DNA from: Chionomys nivalis
Lineage: Eukaryota; Chordata; Mammalia; Rodentia; Cricetidae
Direction: 5' to 3'
DNA: 64,000 nt
Assembly (NCBI RefSeq): GCF_950005125.1
Contig: NC_080106.1
Location: forward strand, 20,416,001-20,480,000
Position 1 is the stretch's first letter; the number at the start of each line of letters is the position of its first letter. Positions 45,790 through 56,752 of this stretch are shown here, one piece after another. Below the pieces are notes generated by a model. That model saw nothing but the letters and a program-made list of their open reading frames with translations. It searched no databases and was not told the origin of the DNA. A program made the position numbers and the translations under genes.

Positions 45790-46085
45790 ATTGTATTGGA
45801 TCCAAGCGGATCCCATAAGAGACATAGTTAAATTCATATTGTAATAAACACTTTACTGTAAGTATGCCATGTAAGTAAAATAAAGTAAAAAATGATCTCT
45901 CTAATAGCATGTGGGACTAAACAGTCAGCCCACTGGGGTTTGGAGTTAAAGGAAGCAATAGAAGCCAGAAATTTGACTTACACTATTGAATGGAGACTAA
46001 AAATAGCCTAAGAAAATGAGGAAAAGAACCAATTCACTGCTTGAGCTCAAGTAAATTATAAAAAATTGAACCTAAATGTGAAAAA

Positions 46086-46155
46086 GATTATCTACTGGTG
46101 TATCTGTGGCTTGTCCCAAAGATTATCTATTGGTATATCTGTGGCTTGTCCCAAA
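46086..46155. repeat. 35-bp direct duplication
   Basis: The segment gattatctactggtgtatc followed by tgtggcttgtcccaaa occurs twice, at 46086 and 46121, with two differences. It lies in RFWD3 intron 7 side sequence (between exons 6 and 7). Confidence 0.85.
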
Positions 46156-46478
46156 GCATGTGAATTAAGTGACAAATGAACAGAACTAAAAAGGCTAAAG
46201 CTTAGAAAAATAAAGAAGTATACATTAAGCAAATTCTAACAAAAAGTCAATTAGAATGAAGGTAAAATGCATGAATAGACATAAAAAATAACAATATATA
46301 ATCACAAATTTGCATGTATTTAAACATAATTTCAAAATATGAAACACAAAAACAAGAACAAAATTCCATGTCACTGATATAGCAAAGAGAAAAAGATAAA
46401 AAGACTAGAATGACATGGCTCAGAAGTTAACAGAGTGAGACTCTAACCCAAAACAAAGACAACAAAAACACTATCAGC

Positions 46479-46850
46479 GGGCTGGAAAGATGGCTCAGCA
46501 GTTAAGAGCATTTATTACTCTTTCTTTTTCTGAGACAGGGTTTGCTGGAACTCACTCTGTAGACCAGGCTGGCCTCCAACTCACAGAGATTCACTTGCCT
46601 CTGCCTCCCGAGTGCTGGGACTAAAGGCGTGTGCCACGTTCGCCTGGCAGCATTTACTACTCTTGCATAGACAGGACAGCGTTTAGTTGCCAGGACCCAC
46701 ATGACAGTTCACACTTGCCTGGCACTCTAGTTCCAGGGAATCTGAGGCCCTTTTCTGTCCTTTGAGAACACCAAGGAAATATATGGTGCATATATATTTG
46801 TGCTGACCAAACACCCATGCCTTGCACAATAAAAAAAATAATCTTTAAAA
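46479..46850 (+). mobile_element. B3 split by B1 (minus)
   Basis: The B1 minus (about 46515-46647) interrupts the B3 after ttaagagca; the duplicate is agcatttattactctt and agcatttactactctt. Confidence 0.88.
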
Positions 46851-47315
46851 GACATGTGGGGGTGGGAAGTTATCCTTGTTTACTAAGAGCAAGGTCATTG
46901 TTCTTGGACTATATGACACCTTGTCTCAAAAATGACAAAAACAAAAACAAACAAAAAAAACCCCCAAAAAACAGGTGATGTACAACATCCTTGATTTAAG
47001 GCATAGGTAGCTATAAAAAGTTTGTGCAAAAAGAACACAGTATTTAATAAATTACACTACAGCACTTGGTAATCCATGGGAGCAGACTTCAGAGTTAAGA
47101 GCCAATCTGACAAAACTTTCAAAGATCAGAGCTACACTTTGATCTTAAAGTAGCAGAAACAAGTACAACCACCGAGACTGATGTAGCTTCAGAGAAACAA
47201 AAACCCACACAGGCTGAACCTAGCGGCATAGGCCTGTCACTACTATTCAGGTGCTGAAACAATTCCAGGGGACAACTTAGAGAGCATCTCCAACAACAAC
47301 AAATGCCTCCGCAGT

Positions 47316-47638
47316 TTTTTTTTTTTTTTTTTTTGGTTTTTCGAGACAGGGTTTCTCTGTAGCTTTGGTGCCTGTCCCGGAACTAGCTCTTGTAGACCAG
47401 GCTGGCCTCGAACTCCCAGAGATCTGCCTGCCTCTGCCTCCCCAGTGCTGGGATTAAATGCGTGCGCCACCACAGTTCTTTTTTTTTTTTTTGGTTTTTC
47501 AAGACAGGATTTCTCTGTGGCTTTGGAGCCTTTCCTGGAACTAGCTCTTGTAGACCAGGCTGGTCTCAAACTCACAGAGATCCGCCTGCCTCTGCCTCCC
47601 GAGTGCTGGGATTAAAGGCGTGCGCCACCACCGCCCGG
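47316..47638 (-). mobile_element. Two young B1 copies, minus, head to tail
   Basis: B1 at 47316-47470 and 47478-47638. Outer flanks tgcctccgcagtt and tgcctccacagtt match, and cacagttctt also precedes the second T tract, so the copies probably inserted one after the other. Confidence 0.9.
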
Positions 47639-47889
47639 TGCCTCCACAGTTCTTAAACAGCACTTTGGACAGGTTGCCTAGGTAGGTCTCACACAGAACT
47701 CATGCTATCTACCATGAGGCAATCTACCTCTCTTTATCTTTAGAAAAGCACAGTGCTTGTTTGCTTGGAACTGACTTCTTTTTAGGAAGGCTCCAAAACA
47801 AATTTGGCAAAAAGTTAAGATTTGGTAAAGCTGAGTACAAAGATGACTAATTTTTTTTCTGCTGGCATTTTCAATTTTTTTCCTTTTGT

Positions 47890-48890
47890 TTTTCCCTAGG
47901 ATCTTCCAGAACAGGAGTTACAGACAGTTGTTAGCTGTCATATGGGTGCTAGGAATTGACCCACGTCCTCTGGAAGAACAACCAGTGTTCTTAACCATTG
48001 AGCCACTCTCCAGCTCCCATGACTGCTTTGTTTTTTCTATCCTTTTCCTTTCTTGTTTTGGGGATGGAAGGTTTTGAGACAGGGTTTCTCTGTGCAGCCC
48101 TGGCTGTCTTGAAACTCACTCTGTAGACCAGGCTGGCCTCAAAATCAGAGATCCACCTGCCTCTGCCTCCTGAATACTGGGATTAAAGGCATGCACCACC
48201 ATGCCTGGCTGCATTTTGAAAATTTTTAATTCTTCCTAAAGAGGCTAGAGTAAATTGTTTCCAAGTCTCAGGATCCATCGATACTCATGTAGATATTCTG
48301 TCTTCACTTTCTGGTGGCACTATGGATCCAAATCAGGGATTTGTACATTCTAATCTATCCTAGGCTAATCCTGAACTATATCTCCAGTTTGAACTTTGCT
48401 TTTTAAACACAAGTATGCATTTTAATGACTGATTTTTATGGTTTGGGGAACAGGGTTTCACTATATACTGACTTGGACTTGAAATCTTCCCGTCTCTGTC
48501 TCCCCAGTGCAGGACTTTGCTCCACAGGGGGGGAAATTGTGGAAGCAAATGAATAAAAACAAGGAAAAAATATTTTACAAAATATAGTCACAGTGATGTT
48601 TTAAGACATGCACTTCAACAATTTTGCAATGTCTAATACTATATCACATAGATATATCAGTTTATTCAACTAATTAATTTACTTGACCTAGATTATTAAC
48701 AAAACAAAATTGTTTTCATTAAGTAAATCTTTGCAAATACCCTTTTATAAATAATTACTGCTGGGCAGGGGTGGTGCACGCCTTTAATCCCAGCACTCGG
48801 GTGGTAGAGGCAGGTGGATCTCTGAGAGTTCGAGGCCAACCTGGGCTACAGAGTGAGTTCCAGGGACAGGCTCCAAAGAAACACAGAGGG
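47890..48890. mobile_element. B3 minus, B1 minus, B1 plus
   Basis: B3 at 47890-48020, B1 minus at 48065-48213, degraded B1 minus at 48420-48530, B1 plus at 48760-48890. Confidence 0.82.
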
Positions 48891-48959
48891 GGTAAAAGAA
48901 TTGCCTGTAGTAGGATAACTATGTATCTATGTTAAACATCTGAAAGTAAAGTTTTATCA

Positions 48960-49220
48960 TTGCGGTGACCAAATCCTCAGTAAGAAACAATCTGAGGAAG
49001 TATTTATTTGAGCACACAGTATGAGGTAATCCTACAGCACCTGGTGGCTCTACAAAGGCTCGCTTACACATCTAACCCGGAAGTAGACAAGCCAGGCTAC
49101 AACTTGAGTAAGTCAACTCCTAAGGTCCTCCCTGCCCAGTGAACCATTTCCTCCAGCTAATCTTGGCCCCTTAAAGGTTTCACAACCTTCCAAATGGCAT
49201 CGCCAGCTCTAAGTAAAATG
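48960..49220. mobile_element. Possible old URR1-like nonautonomous DNA transposon
   Basis: The left part (gtgaccaaatcc, agaaacaatctgaggaag, tttatttgagc) and right part (cctccctgcccagtgaacc) resemble rodent hAT-type URR1 repeats from memory. Ends and target duplication are not resolved; this is a weak call. Confidence 0.3.
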
Positions 49221-49482
49221 TGAATTAATACATGTCTGCAATTTTCTCAATGGTGGGTATTTTAAACTTTAGTCTCCTTTTTCTTTCAAGAGACAGGGCC
49301 TTTGTAGCACGGCAGTTTGGAACTTGCTAGGCATTTCCCCTATAGATCCCAGGGGTTTGTGGATGCCAGTCAAGAGCTCTACCAGTGAGCTATGTACCCA
49401 GTCTTGGCCTTGATCCTCTTGCTTCTATCTCCCATGAACATGTCACCATTTTAAAAAACATTAACTATGTGAGAACATGGGT

Positions 49483-49635
49483 CTTAGCTGGGCACGGTGA
49501 CATATGCCTTTAATCCTAGTACTTGGGAGGCAGAAGCATGCAGACAGATCTGAGTCTGAGGCCACCTGATCTATGTAGTGAGTTCTAGGATAGGACTGCC
49601 AGGGGTACATATAAGAGCCTGTCTCCAGGAAAACA
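49483..49635 (+). mobile_element. B1, plus
   Basis: Diverged full-length copy with a tail of A-rich repeats. Confidence 0.85.
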
Positions 49636-49871
49636 AACAAACAAAACCAACAACCCCAAAACAAACAAATAAAAAGATGAGTCTTACTATGGCCTAGGGC
49701 TTACTATTTTCTCAGGATTGTTTTTAATCCCCCACAAATTTTGCATGAGCCTCCAAAGTATTGAAATTACAGGTGTGGACAACCACGCAAAACCAGATCT
49801 TTATTCAAGAGCTTTTAATCCCCCAGTGCTAAAATGAAGACCAGGACCTTGCAATGTTAAGCAAGTGCTTT

Positions 49872-49940
49872 TTTTTTACCCCCGAGACAGGGTTTCTCTG
49901 TGGTTTTGGAGCCTGTCCTGGAACTAGCTCTTGTAGACCA
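49872..49940 (-). mobile_element. 5'-truncated B1 with target duplication
   Basis: B1 3' half only (ending at cttgtagacca), flanked by taagcaagtgcttt at 49858-49871 and 49941-49954. An old B1 minus follows at 49995-50130. Confidence 0.92.
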
Positions 49941-50424
49941 TAAGCAAGTGCTTTACCACGAAGCTATACTTCCCAACCTCAGCTTCACACTGCACTTTAC
50001 TTGTTGGAGACAGGGTCTCTCTATGTAGCCATGACTATCCTCATCTCTATATAGATCAGGGCTGGCCTCAAACTCAGAGATCTGCCTGCCTCTGCCTCCC
50101 GAGTGCTAGAAGTAAAGGTGCCATGATCTCTGGCTTCCAGCCTCACATTTTAATGCTATATAGACAACAAATCATGTAGAATGTGATTATGTAAGTACCA
50201 GCGCCTGAGATTATAAACTCAATGATCTTCAGAAATCCCAAATTAAGAGACTAGAAAAATGTCAGAGCATTAAGGAAATTAGATAATTTCTTTATCAAAT
50301 ATGCTTTAAAAAGAAGCAAAGAGTGCCTCTGGATAAGAAAAGGACCTCTCATTGAATGTGCACATCCTAGTTCTGGAAGCAGTCAGGGGTCAAACGGGCA
50401 CCACAAAAAACTGGAGAAGTCTAG

Positions 50425-50697
50425 CCAGGGGCAGTGGTGGTACACACCTTTAATTTTTTTTTTTTTTTTTTTTTTTGTGGTTTTTTTCGAGACAGGGTTT
50501 CTCTGTGGTTTTTGGAGCCTGTCCTGGAACTAGCTCTTGTAGACCAGGCTGGTCTCGAACTCACAGAGATCCGCCTGCCTCTGCCTCCCAAGTGCTGGGA
50601 TTAAAGGCGTGCGCCACTACCGCCCGGCTACACCTTTAATTTTAGCACTGCACAGAGTGAGTTCCAGGATAACAATGGCTATATAGCAAAACTGTCT

Positions 50698-50740
<43 letters not shown>

Positions 50741-50880
50741 CAGTGGTGGCTCACGCCTTTAATCCCAGCCCCGGGAGGCTGAGGCAGGTGGATCTCTGTG
50801 AGTTTGAGGTCAGCCTGGTCTACAGTGCTAGTTCCAGGACAGCTAGGGCGGTTACAAAGAGAAACCCTATATGAAAAAAA
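50425..50880. mobile_element. Old B1 (plus) split by young B1 (minus), then another B1
   Basis: The young B1 minus (50457-50629) lies inside a plus B1; acacctttaattttt occurs on both sides. After an AC run (50704-50738), a further B1 plus spans 50739-50880. Confidence 0.88.
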
Positions 50881-50982
50881 AAAACAACAAATCACCACCA
50901 CACATACACAACACAAAACCTAAGAAACAAAGAAACGAAATGAAGCAGAGAAACTCTAGGCAGTGGTTTTTGTTGTTGTTAT

Positions 50983-51245
50983 TTTTTGAGACAGGGTTTC
51001 TCTGTAGCATTGAGGCCTGGAACTAGCTTTTTTTTTTTCTTCCCCTTTTTCTTCTTTGGAACGAGTTCTTGTAGACCAGGCTGGCCTGGAACATTTATTT
51101 ACTGTGTGTTGTATACATACATGTGTGGAAGTCAGAGGACAACTTGTAGGAGTCAGTTCTCTCCAGCCTCCATTAAGTCCTGGTTATTGAATCTGCTGAA
51201 CAAGGCTTGGGAGCACGTGCCTTTACCACTACACTACCTCACTCA
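50983..51245 (-). mobile_element. B1 and B3-like, minus, beside exon 6
   Basis: B1 at 50983-51090 with a T/C-rich internal insertion, then a B3-like element at 51095-51245 ending only about ten bases from the exon 6 donor. Confidence 0.8.
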
Positions 51246-51256
51246 CCCTCACCTAC

Positions 51257-51348
51257 CTTTTCATGCGCTCCTGTTCACTGTTGTCCAAAGCTCTGAGGGT
51301 CCGGGCATAAAGAACAACGATGTCACTGTGCTTGGCTTTCTTGTTGCA
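51257..51348 (-). CDS. RFWD3: RFWD3 exon 6
   Basis: 92 bases, acceptor CTCTTTAG|TGCAAC and donor ATGAAAAG|GTAGGTG. Its first codon is the last zinc-binding Cys (C315) of the RING finger, so the RING is split across exons 5 and 6. Continues CNKKAKHSDIVVLYARTLRA and LDNSEQERMK into the coiled coil. Confidence 0.95.
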
Positions 51349-51427
51349 CTAAAGAGTCCAGTGAGACACAATCAGTATGGTTCTAGGGATTTTGACTTAA
51401 TACAACGTCCTTGTTTATGTTCCTTAC

Positions 51428-51610
51428 CTGAGGACATTTTCGTGTCTGTCCTTTAAGCCACTTAGAAATGCATCTATATCCAAAGAGGTGCCCACAGCGT
51501 AAGGCTGAGAGCCGATGGTCCCCAGCACTGGTCCACTGTTCCAAACATATTGTGCAAGTTTCCCCTTCTTCATCATCCACAGAAGGTAGAACGTTGGGTT
51601 TCTGCGGAGA
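51428..51610 (-). CDS. RFWD3: RFWD3 exon 5 (RING finger)
   Basis: Encodes an acidic stretch (VDDEEGE) then the RING finger of this E3 ligase: C272, C275, C292, H294, C300, C312, with C315 in exon 6, followed by the conserved WLKGQ. RFWD3 ubiquitinates RPA and RAD51 during crosslink repair and stabilises p53 with MDM2. The donor is CCTCAG|GTAAGG. The acceptor is uncertain: AAG|TCTCCG (exon from 51610, giving SPQK, which I recall in the human protein), the adjacent site three bases upstream (51613), or CCGCAG|AAACCC (51601) all keep the frame. I chose 51610 by similarity. The next acceptor-like AG upstream would bring in an in-frame stop. Confidence 0.9.
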
Positions 51611-51899
51611 CTTCTCGATGAAAGTTGAAATGCAATCAAGTCAGAAACTGCAAAAACAATCTCGTGCACAAACTACCAAATAAAACTGCACCAAAATGAT
51701 ATAAACCTACCTGAAAAGCTGCAAAGAATGTTTGACACCTTCTAGGTACATGTCATTTTTATAAAATACAACCCAACAAAATATACATTATATACTATAT
51801 ACACTATCTACTTCTGGGGTGTGGGGGAACCTTCATACATGCTAAACATGTCTTCTACCATGAAGTTACATTCCAGAAACACTGATTTTTTTTTTTTTT

Positions 51900-54235
51900 T
51901 TACTGTTGTTGAGAAAGGGCCTGAATATTGAACCATACTAGCCCCAAATTTAAATTCTCTCCACTTAGCCTTTGAGTGCTGGGATTACAAGCAGGTAGCA
52001 TCACCACACCCAGAAAACCTCTTGTTTCCATTCATTCACCCATTATTTCATGTGTGGTAAAGAAGACAACTTTTGGAGTTGTTTCTCTGTCCACCACGTG
52101 GATCTCAGGAAGTGCCTTTACCAGTAGGACAGCTACCTATCTGGCCTCCTATTATTGATTTAACAAAATTGTTTGATTCTCTATCTTTTCCAATCCAAAT
52201 AAAGAAAAGCAGTTAGTAGTCCAAAGTTACAGAAAGTAAAGTAAAAACAATCTGGAAATCACGATAATCAACATCAGATAGTAGGCAGGCTCTTTTTTAC
52301 TTTTTGGAAACAGGGTCTTACTATACAGCCTGGACTGACATCATGTGCACTAATGTCCCTCCCCCCATGTATGGCCTTTTCTTCTTTAATTGTTGCTACC
52401 CATGTGCATGTGGGCATATATACATAATTTGTATGTATGTACACATAACACACTATAAACACATCCTGCTTAGTCCACATAATGTTACTTTTATGTGTGT
52501 TTTCAGGGCTGAAACTGAATTGCTATCCAGGCTATCCAGGTACTGGATAACTACTTGGTGTACTCCTCCAGGGCAGACTATTTCTCCTGCTTTCAGCATT
52601 CTTTAGTTGCCGTCAGTTCTTTGTCTAGGCTCGAAGCCTCATTCATAGCTTTTCCTTTTCTACATTAGCATTTATTGGTGTCATCCTTGTTCAGGTCAAG
52701 AAGGTTCTTTCTTTCAATTTTTTGCTTTTCAATAGGGTTTCCCTGTGTAACAGCTTTGGCTGTCCTGGAACATACTCTGTAAACCAGAGATTCGCCTGCC
52801 TTCCAAGTGCTGGGATTAAAGACATGCACCCAGCCCAAGGAAGTTCTTTATACATGCAAAATTAAACTAATCATTAACTCCTATAGCCTTAAAACATTCA
52901 GCTCATTCCAGTCAAAGGAAAATATGAGAAAACAAAGAACATAAAAATTTTAACAAAAGCCTGACGGTGGTGGTGGTGTGCGCCTTTAATCCCAGCCGGC
53001 GGGCAGAGGCAGGTGGATCTCTGAGTTCAAGGCCAGCCTGGTCTAAAAGAGCTAGTTCCAGGACAGGCAGGCCCAAAGCTACAGAGAAACTGTCTTGGAA
53101 AAACAAAAACAAACAAACAAAAACAAAAAACAGCACACACACTGATCAATAAGCAATCATTTATAGCTACTAAATTCAACTAAAGAAACTTTTTTTTTTT
53201 TTATTTATCAGACAGGCATAAGTTGTTACCCGATGACACCAATTACTGCTGTGGATATATATTTGTTATCCCTTCACCTGGGAGGCTGAGACAAGAGCAC
53301 TGCTACAAATTCAAAGACCACCCTGAGTCAACCAGGAGTGCCAAGTAACACCTTGTCTCAAGGAGAAAAGAAAACATGCTTACAAACTGTTGCTGTGGGC
53401 ATGAGTCTGCATAAATTTTCAAATGCAAGTTTCATTTATCAAATTAAAACATACTTTTCTTTGATATAGAAGTCTCTGCTAAAATATATCTCGAGTATAA
53501 TCACAACTATTTGTTAACTGTCCAATGATACTCTTGACTTATTTAAGAAAAACTTAAGAAAAAAAGGGAGGGGGGAGGAAGCAATAGGGTGCATAACAGG
53601 AAGTTGACTAAAATGTATCCTATGTTATGAAATATACAAATACTAAAATAAGGCCTGTCTGGGCTACCTAAGAAGACTGTCCTAAAACCAACCAAAAACC
53701 AACCAACCAACCAACCAGTGCAAGGCTAGGCGGTACATGCCTTTATTGCCAGCACTCAGGAGGTAGAAGCAGGCAGATCTCTGAGTTTGAGACCAGCCTG
53801 GTCTACAGAGAAAGTTCCAGGACAGCCGGGGCTACCCAAAGAAGAAAGTCACACAATGAATAACTGAAATAGAAACCACATCTGAAAATCTCATTCACAA
53901 AGCCTGCAAAGCTTTCTAATTTAACCTGTAGTCTTATTTAAAATGAAAATCTTAACTTTCATTTAAAGGGATGTTCAAACTGGATGTGATGACATATGCT
54001 TGAAACCGTAGCACTTAGCAGGCCAAGGATGGAGGATCCTGAGTTAGCCAAACTAACTTCAGGTTAAGACATTATGTAAAGAAAATGAGGCCAGGTGATG
54101 GTGGCACACACCTTTAATTCCAACACTTGGGAGGCAGAGGCAGGCAGTTCTCTGTGAGTTCAAGGCCAGCCTGGTCTACAAAGTGAGTTAGTTCCAGGAC
54201 AGCTAGGACTACTACACAGAGAAACCCTGTCTGGT
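51900..54235. mobile_element. SINE cluster in RFWD3 intron 4
   Basis: B1 minus at 51905-52010, B3 remnants near 52030-52145 and 52375-52470, B1 minus at 52725-52832, B1 plus at 52965-53105, degraded B1 at 53255-53365, B1 plus at 53725-53850, 53980-54070 and 54090-54230. The last ends about 65 bases from exon 4. Between them, 53370-53720 and 53850-53980 show nothing recognisable. Confidence 0.75.
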
Positions 54236-54297
54236 GGGGGGTGGGGGGAGGAAAGAAGAAAATGAATGGGGGGAGGGGAGGAGAAAATTCTTGTTAC

Positions 54298-54368
54298 CTC
54301 TTCATGGACTGTTTCACCTCCTGTGACAGATGTAGCTTCTTGCTCTGCTGAGATAACTCCGTGCTCTA
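54298..54368 (-). CDS. RFWD3: RFWD3 exon 4
   Basis: 71 bases encoding VEHGVISAEQEATSVTGGE then TVHEE, the poorly conserved acidic linker before the RING; the AEQE and GG spacing match the human protein from memory. The donor is GAAGAG|GTAACA, not a strong one. The acceptor is a tandem CTTAG|TAG|AGCAC: either AG keeps the frame, differing by one Val codon (exon start 54368 or 54365). Confidence 0.85.
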
Positions 54369-54591
54369 CTAAGTTGTATCCAGAAACAGCACAGACAATA
54401 CACAAAAGACAGAAGTTAGGTAGGAGAAGCTAACAGCCTCACTGCAGTTGCCCACCTGAATCTATAATATTTCTGCAAAGGATGTGATTTCTACCATATA
54501 GCATCAGTGATTTATTATTACTATGTACTTATTTTGGATATTCCATAAGTAGGCAAAATATCCAACACTCAGTTTTAAAAAGCAAACCAGG

Positions 54592-55370
54592 GTTAGAGAG
54601 ATGGCTCAGTGGTCTAGAACACTAGTTATTTTTACAGAAGACCCAGGTTTAATTCCCAACATCCATATGACAGTTCACAGCCATTCTAACTTCAGTTCCA
54701 GAGAATCTGATTCTCTCTTGGGCAGTAGGCATACATGTAGTTCTCATATATGCAGGCAATACATTTATACAAATAAAATTTATCTAAAAAGTAATATAAA
54801 AAACTCACTAATTCTTAAGCTCTATTCCATTGTTTTGTGTATACATGAAAACCAGATGAAACTTAAAGTGTCAATACTTGAAAAACCTTTATAATACTAC
54901 TAAAAACATTTTTCATATAAACACTATCATTAATATATATATCTTTAAAAATTAATAGAAATTCCTTACTACCATCTAATAATAGATAATCCTGTTTATA
55001 CTAAAAACTCCTCAATAGTTGTTCTTTATAGTTGATTTTCATCTTTTTCACTATATATGTCCATCTCCGTGAATTCAAAACCAGCCTGGACTACAAAGTG
55101 AGTTCCAGGATAGACAGAGCTGTTACACAGAGACACCCTGTCTTTGAAAACCAAAAAACAAAAACAAAAACAGGGTCTGGAGATAGGGCTCAGCAGTTAA
55201 GTGCACTTGCTGATCTCATAGAGGACTGCGGTTAGTTCTCAGCAGTCACATGGTGGTTCATTGATAAAACTCTAGTTTCAGAGAATCCAGTGTCCTCTTC
55301 TGACCACCTTGGGCACAGACATGTACACGATACACATGCATATGTGCAGGTAAATCACTCATAAACAATA
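54592..55370 (+). mobile_element. B3, B1 fragment, B3
   Basis: B3 at 54592-54790, 5'-truncated B1 at 55055-55152, B3 at 55166-55370. Confidence 0.82.
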
Positions 55371-55685
55371 AATTCTTAAAAATATCTAAAAAGATTTTTA
55401 AAGGAAAAGGTATTGAAAAAACATGATCTGGCTTTTAAATGAAAACAGAACATCTACTTTAGGGGGTCTCTGCTTACCAACTGCCAAATAAAATTCCATT
55501 TACACAAAATAAAACATACTAAGACACGAAAGTCACACTCAGATGGCTGAATTTATCATTATATAGCCCAAGCTAATCTTGCATTACATCGTCCTATTGC
55601 AGCCTCAAAAATGATGGCATTATAGACATTTGTACCAACAACATAGGCACACAAAACTTTAAAATACACAATTTACTTCCTCAGG

Positions 55686-55802
55686 GCTGGAGAGATGGCT
55701 CAGAGGTTAAGAGCACTGGCTGCTCTTCCAGAGATCCTGAGTTCGGTTCCCGGCAACCACATGGTGGCTCACAACCATCTGTAATGAGATCTGGTGCCCT
55801 CC
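55686..55802 (+). mobile_element. 3'-truncated, tailless B2 with 19-bp target duplication
   Basis: The B2 5' end is intact (ctggagagatggctcagagg) but it stops at tctggtgccctc, losing the last third, the AATAAA and the A tail. It is bounded by a perfect cacaatttacttcctcagg at 55667-55685 and 55803-55821. Confidence 0.95.
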
Positions 55803-56424
55803 CACAATTTACTTCCTCAGGTTTACTGAGGTAATTTCTTGTCCTGACTCCACATTATGTCTGCCCAGATACTTTTCAGCCTTCTGGTCACATCTATCTT
55901 GGCAATACTTTTAGGACTGTCCATGACCCTGACCATGGTCCAGATGTTATTAGCCAAAATAATTAAATGTTTGTGCAAGCTAAAATATAAAACTAAAACA
56001 ACTAGAGGAAGCATATATCAATAAATGTAATCTTATGTCTGGAAGACACTGCTAAAATCTGGAAAAAGACAGATGCTACAAGGTTACTCATTCCAATCTC
56101 CTCTAACATTGATGTAATTGTGGCTTTTGTCTTTAAAAATGATGTACCTCTGAACTTTAGCACCAAGCCACATTTTGGAGGTGTTAGTCTGTTCTTGGTC
56201 TAGCCATTATTAAAGGGCTCTAGTAATTGTTTAATTAGTGAGGCAGTGGGTGGATCATCTCAGTATAAAAAGTGAAAGGGACTGTGAAGACCGTTACAGA
56301 GAGACTTATTTGTTGGAACACAAATTACAGAAAATCATGAGACAGATCGAAGTCTTTTAATGTCACCACAGCCAGTGAAAGCTATCTATGCTATGTGGAT
56401 TTTAGTTTTGGATAAAATACAGAC

Positions 56425-56603
56425 CTGGGATGTTAGCTTCAGGTTCTTCTGCCTGGACAACAACCTCTTCATTCTCTGCAGAGCTATCACTGTCTGAATC
56501 AGTTCCTGATGTGGGATTCCTGGTCTGTGAATCAGGGGCAGTGGCTGGTATGTAGGGCTGAGACCTGCTTACCTGAAAGTAGGCATACATTGGTGTTCTC
56601 AAC
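56425..56603 (-). CDS. RFWD3: RFWD3 exon 3
   Basis: 179 bases, acceptor TCCACGCAG|GTTGAG and donor ATCCCAG|GTCTGT. Encodes LRTPMYAYFQVSRSQPYIPA, then TRNPTSGTDSDSDSSAE and an acidic tail. The Ser/Asp run looks like a casein kinase 2 type acidic cluster. A consensus donor-like CAG|GTAAGC sits inside the exon after base 56573 (the FQVSR codons). Confidence 0.93.
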
Positions 56604-56752
56604 CTGCGTGGACATAGGGACAAAAGAATTATAGTACAATGGACCATCACTGCAAGAATAATCTCTAACGATGAAGACAATTCCAGTTATTTCAGTCTAT
56701 TTCAAGGTCATTAAATGTTTCCATTGAAAGCTGAGTGAAACTAACATATTCT

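Noticed and set aside
51428..51656. Longer RFWD3 exon 5 beginning after TTTTTGCAG
   Set aside because: Although the pyrimidine tract is good, it would bring an in-frame TGA before the RING, and phase 0 from exon 4 is kept only by the inner acceptors.
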